A stretch of 64,000 nucleotides of DNA from positions 124,001 through 188,000 of the forward strand of contig NZ_WUUT01000005.1 in assembly GCF_009831575.1 (NCBI RefSeq), read 5' to 3'. The notes under the pieces were generated by a model that made no database searches, was not told where the DNA came from, and saw nothing but the letters and a program-made list of their open reading frames with translations. Shown in pieces: positions 1 to 8,076 of this stretch (the first letter of the stretch is position 1; each line of letters begins with the position of its first letter). Source of the DNA: Halovenus carboxidivorans. GTDB lineage: Archaea; Halobacteriota; Halobacteria; Halobacteriales; Haloarculaceae. A program made the position numbers and the translations under genes.

Positions 1-2
1 CG

Positions 3-350
3 ATCGCGAGCGGCGGATTGCTCCTCGGGGCGATCGGACTGGTCGTACAAGGGGGGCCGACCTGGCTCGTTCTCGGGACGGTCGTGGTGAGCCTCGCCGT
101 CTGGGATATCGGTAACTTCGGCGCGGAACTCGACCGAGAGATCGGACCCGGCGAGAGCCGGGCCGTCGAGATAGTGCACGCGAGCGCCACGCTTCTGGTC
201 GGTGCCGTCGCGCTGGCCGCCGCGTTCGCCCTGCTGTCGGTCGCTCCGGACTCGGTGAGCGCCTCGCCCCGCGCGACGCTCGCGGTCGCCTGCCTCGGCG
301 GCGGGTTCATCGCCCTCTCGCTCGCGCTCCGGGACTCCGTGCTCGGGTGA
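3..350 (+). CDS. C-terminal part of a membrane protein, DUF7519-like (5' end outside window)
   Basis: The reading frame is already open at base 3 and ends at TGA 348-350, so only the last ~115 residues are visible. It contains about three hydrophobic segments separated by an acidic loop (AELDREIGPGE). The pattern around QGGPTWLVLGT resembles the C-terminus of haloarchaeal DUF7519 membrane proteins, which usually close a MoxR ATPase/DUF58 gene cluster. That cluster would lie upstream of the window. The function is unknown and the family name is a recollection, not a search result. The gene ends two bases before the convergent helicase gene. Confidence 0.6.
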   Translation: MASGGLLLGAIGLVVQGGPTWLVLGTVVVSLAVWDIGNFGAELDREIGPGESRAVEIVHASATLLVGAVALAAAFALLSVAPDSVSASPRATLAVACLGGGFIALSLALRDSVLG

Positions 351-352
351 GC

Positions 353-2287
353 TCACTCCTCCGGCCCGGGTTCCTCGGCCGCGTCGTCCGCGGAATCGTC
401 GACTCTCTCCTCGAAGCCGCCGGATTCGACGGTCGTTTCGGTCACTCGGACGCCTTTCTCTGCGAGGTGGCGCATGCGGCGGCGGGCGAACTCCTCCTCG
501 CGGGTCCCCTGGGTGGCGAGCACGTACATCTGCGCGCGGCCGGTGGGCCGCATCGTTCGGCCGGCGCGCTGTGTTCCCTGTCGTCGGGAGCCGCCCAGCC
601 CGGAGGCCACGATAGCGAGCGCGGCGCTCGGGAGGTCGATCCCTTCGTCACCGACCCGCGAGACGATCAGCGTCGAGAGCGTCCCGTTGCGGAACTGCTC
701 GAAGTACTGTTCCCGACGGGCGTGGGGCATCTCGCCGCTGATAAACGGTACCCCGAGCGCGTCGGCGTAGGCCCGGCCCTGGTCGAGATACTCGACGAAC
801 ACGAGCGCCTGCTCGTCGGGATGGGCGCCCAGCAGCGCCTCGATCTCGCTCAGTTTCGCGGGGTTGGTCGCCGCGAGTTGGCGGCGTTCGTGGCCCTCCG
901 AACTGACGTACTGGTTGCGCGCCTCGCGGTCGCCCCAGGGAACGAACCGAATCTCGACTTCCGGTTCGGCAACGTAGCCGGCCTCGAACAGTCCGTCCCA
1001 GTCCGTGCCGATCGGCGGGCCGATCAGCGTGAAGATGTCGCTCTCGTTGTCGTCTTCGCGGACGGGCGAGGAGGAGAGGCCGAGACGATGTCTCGTCTGG
1101 AGGTCGGCGCTGCGACGGTAGACGGGCGCGGAGATGTGATGCACCTCGTCGTAGACGATCAGGCCCCACTCGCGGCTGTCGAACAACTGGCGGTGTCGGT
1201 CCATCCCCGCGGTTCGGTAGGTGGCGATCGTGACCGGGCGGATCTCCTTCTGGCCGCCGTGGTACTCACCGATCTGCTCCGGATCTAAGTCGGTGCGTGC
1301 GAGCAGTTCGTCGCGCCACTGACTCGCCAGTTCCCGACCCGGCACGAGGATGAGCGTCTCGCCTTCGATCTCACTCAGGATGCCGAGTGCGGCGACTGTT
1401 TTGCCGCTGCCCGGCGGGCCGACGAGGACGCCGGAGGCGGTCTCCAGGAAGTTCGAGACCCACTGCTTCTGGTAGGAGCGCAGTTCCAGTTCTAACTCGA
1501 CCGGGAGCGGTTCCCCTCGCTCCAGGTCGCGCTCGTCCCGAACCGGATAGCCGGCCTCGTAGAGAATCCGTTTGACCGCCGCGATCGACTCCTCGGCGAC
1601 CCAGCTCTCGGTCTCGGAGATCGGCGCCCGTAGCTGGTCGTCGTCGAGTTTCTGCCGGGCGACGTTACCCATGAGATCGGCTGTCTGAGCTTCGAGCACC
1701 GTGTAGCCGTCCTCGTGGGTCCGCAGACGGAACTTGTTCGCCCGCTCGTACTGTGAGCGAATCCACGACTCCAGCGGGTCGGACCGCTCGGGCAACACCG
1801 ACCGGACGGTGCCGAGCAGATCGTCGAGCGTCTCGTACGGTGCCTGCCAGATGTCCTCCTGACGGATCTCGTACTTGTAAGCCCCCGAGCCAGTCGTCTC
1901 GACGAGGTGGGCGAACTGCGAAAGTTGTGCGCGGGTGAACTGCTCGGGCTGGTCGACGACGATCTCCCGGCGGTCCGGGAAGAGGATGACCCGCTCGCGG
2001 TCGGTCATCCGCGCCCAGTCGACGGGATACCAGACGACGGGATCGTTCGCCACGTCCAGTCGCTCCGCCGTCTCCGAGTCCACGAGCGCGTCGAGTTCCG
2101 CGACCGCTTCCTCGTGGGTGCACTCCCGCAGCTGTGCGTAACGGGTCGCGGTGAGTACCGGCCGACCGAGCGACTCCAGAGCGTCGTAGAACAGATCCGC
2201 GTCCGGGCCGTCCGCATCGGTTCCGTCCGGGCCGTCGACACCCGGCCGCTCGCTCGTCGCGTCGTCAGAGTCCCCTGTGTCTGTCAC
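353..2287 (-). CDS. Rad25/XPB-like superfamily 2 DNA helicase
   Basis: A 644-residue SF2 helicase of the archaeal XPB/Rad25 type, expected to unwind or translocate on DNA in repair. Visible motifs are Q-like LRSYQ, Walker A GPPGSGKT near residue 290, the DEVH box (VYDEVHH) near 385, and motifs V-VI ending in QRAGRTMRP. The N-terminal ~230 residues precede the motor and probably hold a damage-recognition region. The C-terminal tail is acidic. The start is GTG at 2287; a weak TATA-like GTTTGTTTACC lies about 30 bases upstream on this strand, compatible with a short leader. It is convergent with the preceding membrane protein gene. Nuclease domains were not seen. Confidence 0.85.
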   Translation of the reverse strand: MTDTGDSDDATSERPGVDGPDGTDADGPDADLFYDALESLGRPVLTATRYAQLRECTHEEAVAELDALVDSETAERLDVANDPVVWYPVDWARMTDRERVILFPDRREIVVDQPEQFTRAQLSQFAHLVETTGSGAYKYEIRQEDIWQAPYETLDDLLGTVRSVLPERSDPLESWIRSQYERANKFRLRTHEDGYTVLEAQTADLMGNVARQKLDDDQLRAPISETESWVAEESIAAVKRILYEAGYPVRDERDLERGEPLPVELELELRSYQKQWVSNFLETASGVLVGPPGSGKTVAALGILSEIEGETLILVPGRELASQWRDELLARTDLDPEQIGEYHGGQKEIRPVTIATYRTAGMDRHRQLFDSREWGLIVYDEVHHISAPVYRRSADLQTRHRLGLSSSPVREDDNESDIFTLIGPPIGTDWDGLFEAGYVAEPEVEIRFVPWGDREARNQYVSSEGHERRQLAATNPAKLSEIEALLGAHPDEQALVFVEYLDQGRAYADALGVPFISGEMPHARREQYFEQFRNGTLSTLIVSRVGDEGIDLPSAALAIVASGLGGSRRQGTQRAGRTMRPTGRAQMYVLATQGTREEEFARRRMRHLAEKGVRVTETTVESGGFEERVDDSADDAAEEPGPEE

Positions 2288-2377
2288 TGACCAGTGCTAG
2301 TGCGGCGGTAAACAAACTGTTTGCGTCATCGGGTCTGGTGGCTGTCTCCAGTGAGGGTGCGCCCCGACTCACCCGGC

Positions 2378-3016
2378 TCACGCACAGAAGTTCTGCGTGA
2401 CGAGAACCTCGCCCTCGGGGGTGACGGCGATACCGACGCCGGTGCGTTCCCAGCGCGGATCGAGCATATTCTTCCGGTGACTCTGCGAGTTGAGCCACTG
2501 CTCTGCGAGGCCCGCGGCCAACTCCGCGATAGACGTGTGTCGCTCGCGCTCGCCGTCGGTCGTCTCGAAGGGTTTGTTCCACCAGGTCGCGGCGATGTTC
2601 TCCCCGACGACGGCACAGGAGGCGGGTCCGTTCTGTATCCGGTCGAACGCGGTGTCCCCTTCCGGCGAGACGTGGGCGTAGTAGCTCCGCTCGACCATAT
2701 CCTGGCTGTGGTTGCGGGCGACCGTCGCTATCTCCTCGTCGTACTCGACCGGCGGCCGACCGCGGTTGACCCGTTCGCGGTTGATCGCCGCTGCGACCGC
2801 TCGCTCCGCCGCGGTGATGTTGAGATCGGACGCCGCCGGCTGGTCAGTCGTGTTGGCTGCCGACTGATCGCCCCCCAGGGGGCTCGCGCCGCCGACGTAC
2901 AACAGCCCAACGAGCAGTACCACGCCGAGGACGGCCCCGACGACCACCGACCAGAGATCGCTGGCTGCCCGCTCCGTCGACGGCCGATCCGAGCCGCGGG
3001 GGCGGCGGTTGTCCAT
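2378..3016 (-). CDS. Membrane-anchored CAP (SCP/PR-1) domain protein
   Basis: After an N-terminal polar stretch there is one membrane segment (WSVVVGAVLGVVLLVGLLYVG), then a CAP domain. CAP signatures include AAINRERVNRGRPP, the His of RNHSQDM, the HVSPEG motif, GENIAATWW and SQSHRKNMLDPRW. The domain is expected outside the membrane and its role is unknown. The start at 3016 (MDNRR) is preferred because a TATGCAAAAC element lies about 40 bases upstream. An alternative ATG at 3055 (MQNPQ) is in frame. The longest frame (to 3214) would overlap the MFS transporter gene and is unlikely. It is on the same strand as that transporter. Confidence 0.82.
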   Translation of the reverse strand: MDNRRPRGSDRPSTERAASDLWSVVVGAVLGVVLLVGLLYVGGASPLGGDQSAANTTDQPAASDLNITAAERAVAAAINRERVNRGRPPVEYDEEIATVARNHSQDMVERSYYAHVSPEGDTAFDRIQNGPASCAVVGENIAATWWNKPFETTDGERERHTSIAELAAGLAEQWLNSQSHRKNMLDPRWERTGVGIAVTPEGEVLVTQNFCA

Positions 3017-3161
3017 GTACGACCAACGGGCTGAATCTGATTGAGGGTTTTGCATAGACGAGAACTTGCCCGTCTCAGTCGAGAACGAGACAGGTAGGAC
3101 GACGACGAACCCGGAGACCGTTCGAGCGAACAGCGGAGGGTCGTCGCCGCTTCGGGGTCGC

Positions 3162-4379
3162 TCAGCCGCCGGCGGAGTCGAGTCGGAAGCCAGCGACGAC
3201 GGCCGCGATGCCACTGACTGCTAACACGGCGAGGCCGGGAGTAAACGAACCGGTCGATTCCCGGAGAAAGCCGATCAGAAACGGCCCGGCGAAGCCACCG
3301 ATCTCACCGACGGCGAAGACGAGACCGACGGCGGTGCCGGTCAGTCGAGCGCCGATCCCGTCCAGCGCGGGCGGGATTGCACGGACCATCGGCGAGAGGC
3401 CACCGACGCCGAGTCCCGCCCCGACGATACCCGCGACAGCCACAAGCGAGCGCCCGCCGCCGATGATCGCCGCCACGCCCAGCCCGGCGACGGCGCTGGT
3501 CGCAACGATAGCCGCGCGCCGCGCGCCGAAGCGGTCCGCGAGACCGGGGATCGTCAACACTCCGAGGACGTTCGCTCCGACCAGCAGGGTCGTCGTCTGT
3601 CCGGCGCGCTCGGCCGAGAGCCCCCGCGATTCGAGAATCGCCGGCAGCCAGCCCTGGAGTCCGTGGATAATGAGCAGGTACGTGATCCCGAGAACGACGA
3701 CGAGCCGAAGCTCTCGGTGCAGGAGGACCGTCTTCAGATCTCGGAGTGCGGGATTGTCCCCGGAACCGTCGCCCTCACCCGAGGCGGTCCGTAGCCGTGA
3801 CAGCCGGACGACGGCGAGCCAGACGACGGCGTATCCGAGGATGAGGACACCACTCCAGAAGAAGAGCCGTCGCCAGCCGCCGAGTGCCGGACCGATCAGC
3901 GGCCGGCCCAGGCTGAACGCCGTCGCGGTTCCGGCCGACGCCCCGACCAGATAGATGGACGACGGGAGACCAGTCTCGTCGGGCGGGAAGAGCACCGAGA
4001 CGAGTTTCGGGAGTCCGAAGGTAACCAGCGTCGCACCGACGCCCAGGCCGATGGTCGTCGCGAGCAGTCCGAGGAATCCGGGTGCTGCGCTCCGGGCGAT
4101 CTGTGCGACGCCGATACATCCGAGTGCGACCCCGAGGCTGTGCCCCGGTCCGAACCGGTCGACGGCCAGTCCGGAAAACAGCGCCAGCGGGATGTACGTC
4201 AGCGGCACCGCACCGGCGAGGATGCCCGCTTCGGTGCTCGACAGGCCGACATCGTCGATAATCGTCGGGAGATACGCCGGCAGCGAGAACCAACTGAACA
4301 TCAGCGAGGTGTAGACGAGCGTTCCCAGCACCACGAGGGCGTACGACCGCCACGACACCGACTGGGTCATTGCCTGCAT
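3162..4379 (-). CDS. MFS transporter (CynX/NimT-like)
   Basis: A 405-residue major facilitator protein with about 12 hydrophobic helices and two halves separated by a polar loop near residues 200-215. Several GAxxGG-type helix packing runs and the loop motif DRFGPGH after helix 2 are typical of MFS. The substrate cannot be read from the sequence; cyanate/nitroimidazole-type or anion transporters are similar. The likely start is the ATG at 4379 or the second Met at 4370 (MTQSV). It is divergent from the SDR gene at 4468, sharing a short promoter region. Confidence 0.82.
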   Translation of the reverse strand: MQAMTQSVSWRSYALVVLGTLVYTSLMFSWFSLPAYLPTIIDDVGLSSTEAGILAGAVPLTYIPLALFSGLAVDRFGPGHSLGVALGCIGVAQIARSAAPGFLGLLATTIGLGVGATLVTFGLPKLVSVLFPPDETGLPSSIYLVGASAGTATAFSLGRPLIGPALGGWRRLFFWSGVLILGYAVVWLAVVRLSRLRTASGEGDGSGDNPALRDLKTVLLHRELRLVVVLGITYLLIIHGLQGWLPAILESRGLSAERAGQTTTLLVGANVLGVLTIPGLADRFGARRAAIVATSAVAGLGVAAIIGGGRSLVAVAGIVGAGLGVGGLSPMVRAIPPALDGIGARLTGTAVGLVFAVGEIGGFAGPFLIGFLRESTGSFTPGLAVLAVSGIAAVVAGFRLDSAGG

Positions 4380-4436
4380 CTGGACACGGCGGCGGGAAAG
4401 ATCCGTTCATTTCGCCCGGTCGAGCGATGCCCCGTA

Positions 4437-4444
4437 TTTTATAC
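4437..4444 (+). promoter_or_regulatory. TATA box of the SDR gene
   Basis: TTTTATAC is centred about 28 bases before the ATG at 4468, the spacing expected for a nearly leaderless haloarchaeal transcript. Confidence 0.6.
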
Positions 4445-4467
4445 CCCTGCCGGTCGGTGGATACAGC

Positions 4468-5226
4468 ATGCGGCTCGAAGACAAAACCGCGTTTATCACC
4501 GGCGGCGGCTCGGGGTTAGGCCGCGCGGCGGCGACGCGATTCGCAGCGGAGGGCGCAACAGTCGTGGCCGCCGATATCGACCACGAGAGCGCAGTGGAGA
4601 CGGTCGAACGGGTCGAGGCGTCAGGCGGCGAGGGAGTCGCCCACGAACTCGACGTGCGCGACCGGAAGGCGTTCAGTTCCGCGATCGACGCCACCGTCGA
4701 GGAGTACGGGCTGGACATCCTGCTCAACAACGCGGGTGTCAGCCACGAACGACTCCACGTCGAGGAGATCAGCGACGACCAGCGCGATCAACTGATCGAC
4801 GTCAACGTCAAAGGCGTCTGGAACGGCACCGTCTCGGCGATCCCACAGTTCAAAGAACAGGGCAGGGGCGCAATCGTCAACACCGCCTCGCTGGCGGGGG
4901 TCATCGGCGCGCCGATGCTGTCGGCGTACTCGCTGACGAAGGGGGCGGTCGTCAACTTCACCCGCGCGGTGGCCGCGGAGGTCGGCCCGCACGGGATCCG
5001 GGTCAACGCCGTCTGTCCCGGGATCACCGACACGTCGATGCCCCGGCGGAACCGCAGCCGGGAGGAGTGGGAGCAGATGAAAGCCGAGATGGCCGAGGAG
5101 TACCCCCTCAAGCGGCTCGGCGAACCCGAGGATATCGCCAACGCGATGCTCTTTCTGGCCTCGGACGAAGCCGACTGGATCACCGGCGAAGCGCTGGTCG
5201 TCGACGGCGGGTTCTCAAGTTGCTGA
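4468..5226 (+). CDS. Short-chain dehydrogenase/reductase (SDR)
   Basis: A 252-residue classical SDR, the usual family length. It shows the nucleotide-binding TGGGSGLG near residue 11, the acidic AADID that follows beta-2 and suggests NAD(H) preference, NNAG near 88, a catalytic Ser in TASLAG, the catalytic YSLTK (Y-x3-K), and a C-terminal ITGEALVVDGGF typical of glucose dehydrogenase/3-oxoacyl reductase-like members. The substrate is not determined. It is transcribed alone, from a TATA box at 4437-4444, and is divergent from the MFS transporter. Confidence 0.9.
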   Translation: MRLEDKTAFITGGGSGLGRAAATRFAAEGATVVAADIDHESAVETVERVEASGGEGVAHELDVRDRKAFSSAIDATVEEYGLDILLNNAGVSHERLHVEEISDDQRDQLIDVNVKGVWNGTVSAIPQFKEQGRGAIVNTASLAGVIGAPMLSAYSLTKGAVVNFTRAVAAEVGPHGIRVNAVCPGITDTSMPRRNRSREEWEQMKAEMAEEYPLKRLGEPEDIANAMLFLASDEADWITGEALVVDGGFSSC

Positions 5227-5255
5227 GTTTCTGGGCGTTAGAATCGCCGGTGGCG

Positions 5256-5264
5256 TTTTTATAC
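5256..5264 (+). promoter_or_regulatory. TATA box of the small LFA-repeat gene
   Basis: TTTTTATAC is centred about 25 bases before the ATG at 5285 and lies just after the SDR stop codon. It supports expression of the small downstream ORF. Confidence 0.5.
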
Positions 5265-5284
5265 CGGAGCCGGAACGGACGAGT

Positions 5285-5449
5285 ATGACCGAGATACCAG
5301 TCCGAAGCCTCGGCATCCTCGGCATCTTCGGAGTACTCGGCGTCCCGGCGAACGAACCCGGATTGTTCGCGCTGTTTGCGCTGTTTGCGCTGTTCGCGAG
5401 CGACCGGACGATAGAGCTTCCGGTGTCGGGCAGTACCGCCGGGCAGTAG
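5285..5449 (+). CDS. 54-residue small hydrophobic protein with LFA repeats
   Basis: The frame begins MTEIPVRSLGILGIFGVLG, passes PANEPG, then has a run of LFA triplets (GLFALFALFALFA) encoded by near-identical ctgtttgcg repeats, and ends in a polar tail. A clean TATA box sits 25 bases upstream. Small haloarchaeal proteins with LGxLG and LFALFA runs are familiar to me, but their function is unknown. It probably inserts into or lies on the membrane. It is convergent with the SHOCT gene, 15 bases away. It is distinguishable from a chance ORF mainly by the promoter and the family-like pattern. Confidence 0.6.
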   Translation: MTEIPVRSLGILGIFGVLGVPANEPGLFALFALFALFASDRTIELPVSGSTAGQ

Positions 5450-5464
5450 GCCCCCCGTGGCGAG

Positions 5465-5995
5465 TCAGGAGTACTCGTACTCCGCCGAGTCGGTATCTCT
5501 GTACCGTTCGAGGACGCGTTGGGGGTCGTCGCTCGTGAGCACGTCATCCAGGGCCTGATCGAGTTCGTGATCCCGGAGGTCACCCTCCGCGTAGAGGCGC
5601 TTCAGTTCGTCGATGGCCTCCTGTTCGGTCATCGAACCGGTCGAGTTGGAGTTGGTGTCGGCCCGCGCGAGCGCTTCGTCGAATTTCTGCTGGACGCTGT
5701 CCGAGAGGCTGGTCCGGACGTAGAGGAAGGCGCCGAACGCGAGCAGTAAGACGAGGAACATGAACACCGTCAGCGACACGAGAATCCAGAGCGGGCCGAC
5801 CGAGAGCAGGATAGCCCCGACCGTAACGGCGAACAGCAACATCGTGAGCAGGCCGGCGAAGCCGGCGACCAGACCGAAGACGATGACGAAGGGATCCTCG
5901 ATCAGATCACCCACCAGTTCCTCGGGGTCGCCGACTTCCTCGATCACGTCCTCGACGTCGACGACGGCTTCGACGAGATCATCGATATCGGCCAT
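5465..5995 (-). CDS. Two-helix membrane protein with C-terminal SHOCT-like domain
   Basis: A 176-residue protein with an acidic N-terminus (residues 1-30). Two adjacent hydrophobic blocks follow (about residues 33-63 and 65-92, with FGLVAGFAGLLTMLLFAVTVG and LWILVSLTVFMFLVLLLAFG). A coiled, charged linker leads to a C-terminal EAIDELKRLYAEGDLRDHEL segment that matches the short SHOCT module (oligomerisation/anchoring). The function is unknown. It starts at ATG 5995 and is divergent from the thioesterase gene. Confidence 0.78.
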   Translation of the reverse strand: MADIDDLVEAVVDVEDVIEEVGDPEELVGDLIEDPFVIVFGLVAGFAGLLTMLLFAVTVGAILLSVGPLWILVSLTVFMFLVLLLAFGAFLYVRTSLSDSVQQKFDEALARADTNSNSTGSMTEQEAIDELKRLYAEGDLRDHELDQALDDVLTSDDPQRVLERYRDTDSAEYEYS

Positions 5996-6097
5996 ACAGA
6001 TGAACGTATCAGGAGCCTGGACTTCGGTATTTCGGTCCGAGCGGTGGGGGACCAGCGACCCCCAGGGCTTACTACCGGTGCCGTCGAACGGGGCGCA

Positions 6098-6529
6098 ATG
6101 TCAGAGCACTACCGGAAACTCGAACGGATGTACCACGACCACGCCCCGATCAACGAGTTCTTCGACCCGGAGTTGAACGTCTCGGAGGGCGAGGCGACTA
6201 TCGACCTCCCCGTCTCGGAGAAACTGCACCACCCCGCGGGGGCCGTCCACGGAACGGCCTACTTCAAGGCGCTGGACGACGCCGCCTTCTTCGCGGCGAA
6301 CTCGCTGGTCGAGGACGTGTTCGTGCTGACGACACAGATGAACCTCTACCTGACGCGACCGATCACCGAGGGGACGATGCACGCTCGCGGCGAGGTAGTA
6401 CACGACAATCCGGGACAGTACATCGCCGGGTCCGTGATCGAAGACGACGACGGCAGTCAACTGGCGCGTGCGACGGCGACGTTCGTGCCCAGCGATATCG
6501 AACTCGGCCCCGAGATCGGCTACGAGTGA
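6098..6529 (+). CDS. PaaI-type hotdog-fold thioesterase
   Basis: A 143-residue hotdog-fold protein of the PaaI/YbdB type, which hydrolyses acyl- or phenylacetyl-CoA-like thioesters. It has LHHPAGAVHGTAYFKALDDAAFFAAN (the HGG-like HG turn and the catalytic acidic residue in helix 1) followed by the paired strands LTTQMNLYLTRP and ARGEVVHD. The start at 6098 (MSEHY) is chosen because a TATA-like CTTACTA lies about 25-30 bases upstream. The longer frame from 6044 adds residues unlike the family. Its neighbours do not reveal the substrate. Confidence 0.85.
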   Translation: MSEHYRKLERMYHDHAPINEFFDPELNVSEGEATIDLPVSEKLHHPAGAVHGTAYFKALDDAAFFAANSLVEDVFVLTTQMNLYLTRPITEGTMHARGEVVHDNPGQYIAGSVIEDDDGSQLARATATFVPSDIELGPEIGYE

Positions 6530-6574
6530 CTCCTCGACCCCGAGCGCGGTAGCAAAAAAGTGTCGCGGTAGTCG

Positions 6575-7864
6575 TCAGTCGTCAGTCGCCGCGGCAGTTC
6601 CGACCTGCGCGTCGCTTTCGGCCTGGAGTTTGCCGATCTGCCGACGCAGCACCAGCACCGTGAGCAGGCCGACGACGAGCGCGCCGTTCATGATGTACAG
6701 CGCCTGCGTGTAGCCCCCGGTCGTCTCCAGAATGAACGACGCGATCTGCGGGCCGGCGACCCCGGCCAGCGCCCACGCCGTCAGGGCGTAGCCGTGGATC
6801 GCGCTGACCTCCTTGGTGCCGAACAGATCGCTCAGGTACGCCGGCAGACACGCGAATCCACCGCCGTAACAGGTAATCACGAGGAAGATCGTTCCCGCCA
6901 GGATCCAGACCCCAGCCAACTGCGGCATCACCAAGAAGGCGACGATCTGAATTCCCATGAACGCTCCGTAGACGGTCGTTCGGCCGATGTAATCCGAAAG
7001 CGTCGACCAGAAGATCCGGCCGCCACCGTTGAAGATGCCGATGTAGCCGGTGATGAACGCGGCCGTCGTGGCGGTCGCACCGGCGATCTCCTGGAGCATC
7101 GGTGAGGCGAACGCCAGCAGCATGATCCCCGCGGAGACGTTGATGAAGATGATCAACCAGACCATCCAGAACCGCGGGGAGGTCCGCGCCTCGGCGGCGG
7201 TGAGGTTATCCAGTCCCGGCAGCGCGCTGCGGGCCTCTTCCTGCGCGTTCTCCGTCGACTCCATGCCCTCCGGAACCCAGTCCTCCGGCGGCTTGGCGAG
7301 ATAGCTCGCTCCCGCGACCATGAGCACGAAGTACAGCGCCCCGAGCCCGTAAAATGCCACAGGGATACTGAACGTCTGGATCAGGTAGTTCCCCAGCGGG
7401 CCGGTGAGCAACGCACCCGCACCGAATCCCATGACTGCGAGACCGGTTGCCATACCTCGGCGGTCCGGGAACCACTCGACGAGCGTTCCGATGGGTGAGA
7501 TGTACCCGAGTCCGATGCCCATTCCCCCGAGAACACCGAACGTAGCGAGAAACAGCGGCAGGCTCCCGAGTTGGACGCTCAGCCCCGAACCGAGCATCCC
7601 GGCGCCGTAGAGCACCGCCGCGGCGAGCCCCGAGAGGCGAGGCCCGTACTTCTCGACGTACTTCCCGAGGAAGGCCGCGGTGAAGCCCAGGACGAACACG
7701 GCGATAGAGAACGCCAGCGTGACGCTCGACGTACTCCATCCCTGCGCCTCGTTAAGCGGTACTTGGTAGATGCTGTACGCGTAAATCCCCCCGATGGATA
7801 GGTGGATTGCAACCGCACCGACTGCAATCAGCCACCGGTTTTTCTCAGCCGTTGAAGATGGCAT
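6575..7864 (-). CDS. OFA-family MFS transporter (oxalate/formate antiporter-like)
   Basis: A 429-residue MFS protein with about 12 helices. It begins RWLIAVGAVAIHLSIGGIYAYSIYQVPL, the hallmark first helix of OxlT-type transporters. It also carries GLGYISPIGTLVEWFPDRRGMATGLAVMGFG and GGGRIFWSTLSDYIGR. OFA members exchange small carboxylates. It lies directly downstream of the formate dehydrogenase gene on the same strand, with 212 bases between them, so formate or a related acid is a reasonable but unproven substrate. The start at 7864 (MPSSTAEKN) is preferred; the frame extends to 7912 but those residues are unlike the family. Confidence 0.85.
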   Translation of the reverse strand: MPSSTAEKNRWLIAVGAVAIHLSIGGIYAYSIYQVPLNEAQGWSTSSVTLAFSIAVFVLGFTAAFLGKYVEKYGPRLSGLAAAVLYGAGMLGSGLSVQLGSLPLFLATFGVLGGMGIGLGYISPIGTLVEWFPDRRGMATGLAVMGFGAGALLTGPLGNYLIQTFSIPVAFYGLGALYFVLMVAGASYLAKPPEDWVPEGMESTENAQEEARSALPGLDNLTAAEARTSPRFWMVWLIIFINVSAGIMLLAFASPMLQEIAGATATTAAFITGYIGIFNGGGRIFWSTLSDYIGRTTVYGAFMGIQIVAFLVMPQLAGVWILAGTIFLVITCYGGGFACLPAYLSDLFGTKEVSAIHGYALTAWALAGVAGPQIASFILETTGGYTQALYIMNGALVVGLLTVLVLRRQIGKLQAESDAQVGTAAATDD

Positions 7865-8076
7865 ACACGCCTTTGATGAAGGAACGTCAAAAAAGCCTGT
7901 GTTAAGTGTCAAACCGTACTATTAAGGTTTCTTTATATTACCATGGGAATGAGTGACAACAGCAGGGTACCGGTGTCCGGGCCGGGCGGGATCTACTGTT
8001 CTCGAAGAGCAACCCACGGGTTACGAGCGACGACTGTGGCGAAAATACGGTCCCGAATCAGTGCGGCGACGGATGC

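Noticed and set aside
5365-5400. CRISPR-like or minisatellite array from the ctgtttgcg repeats
   Set aside because: There are only about three copies, in frame inside a small ORF, with no spacers.
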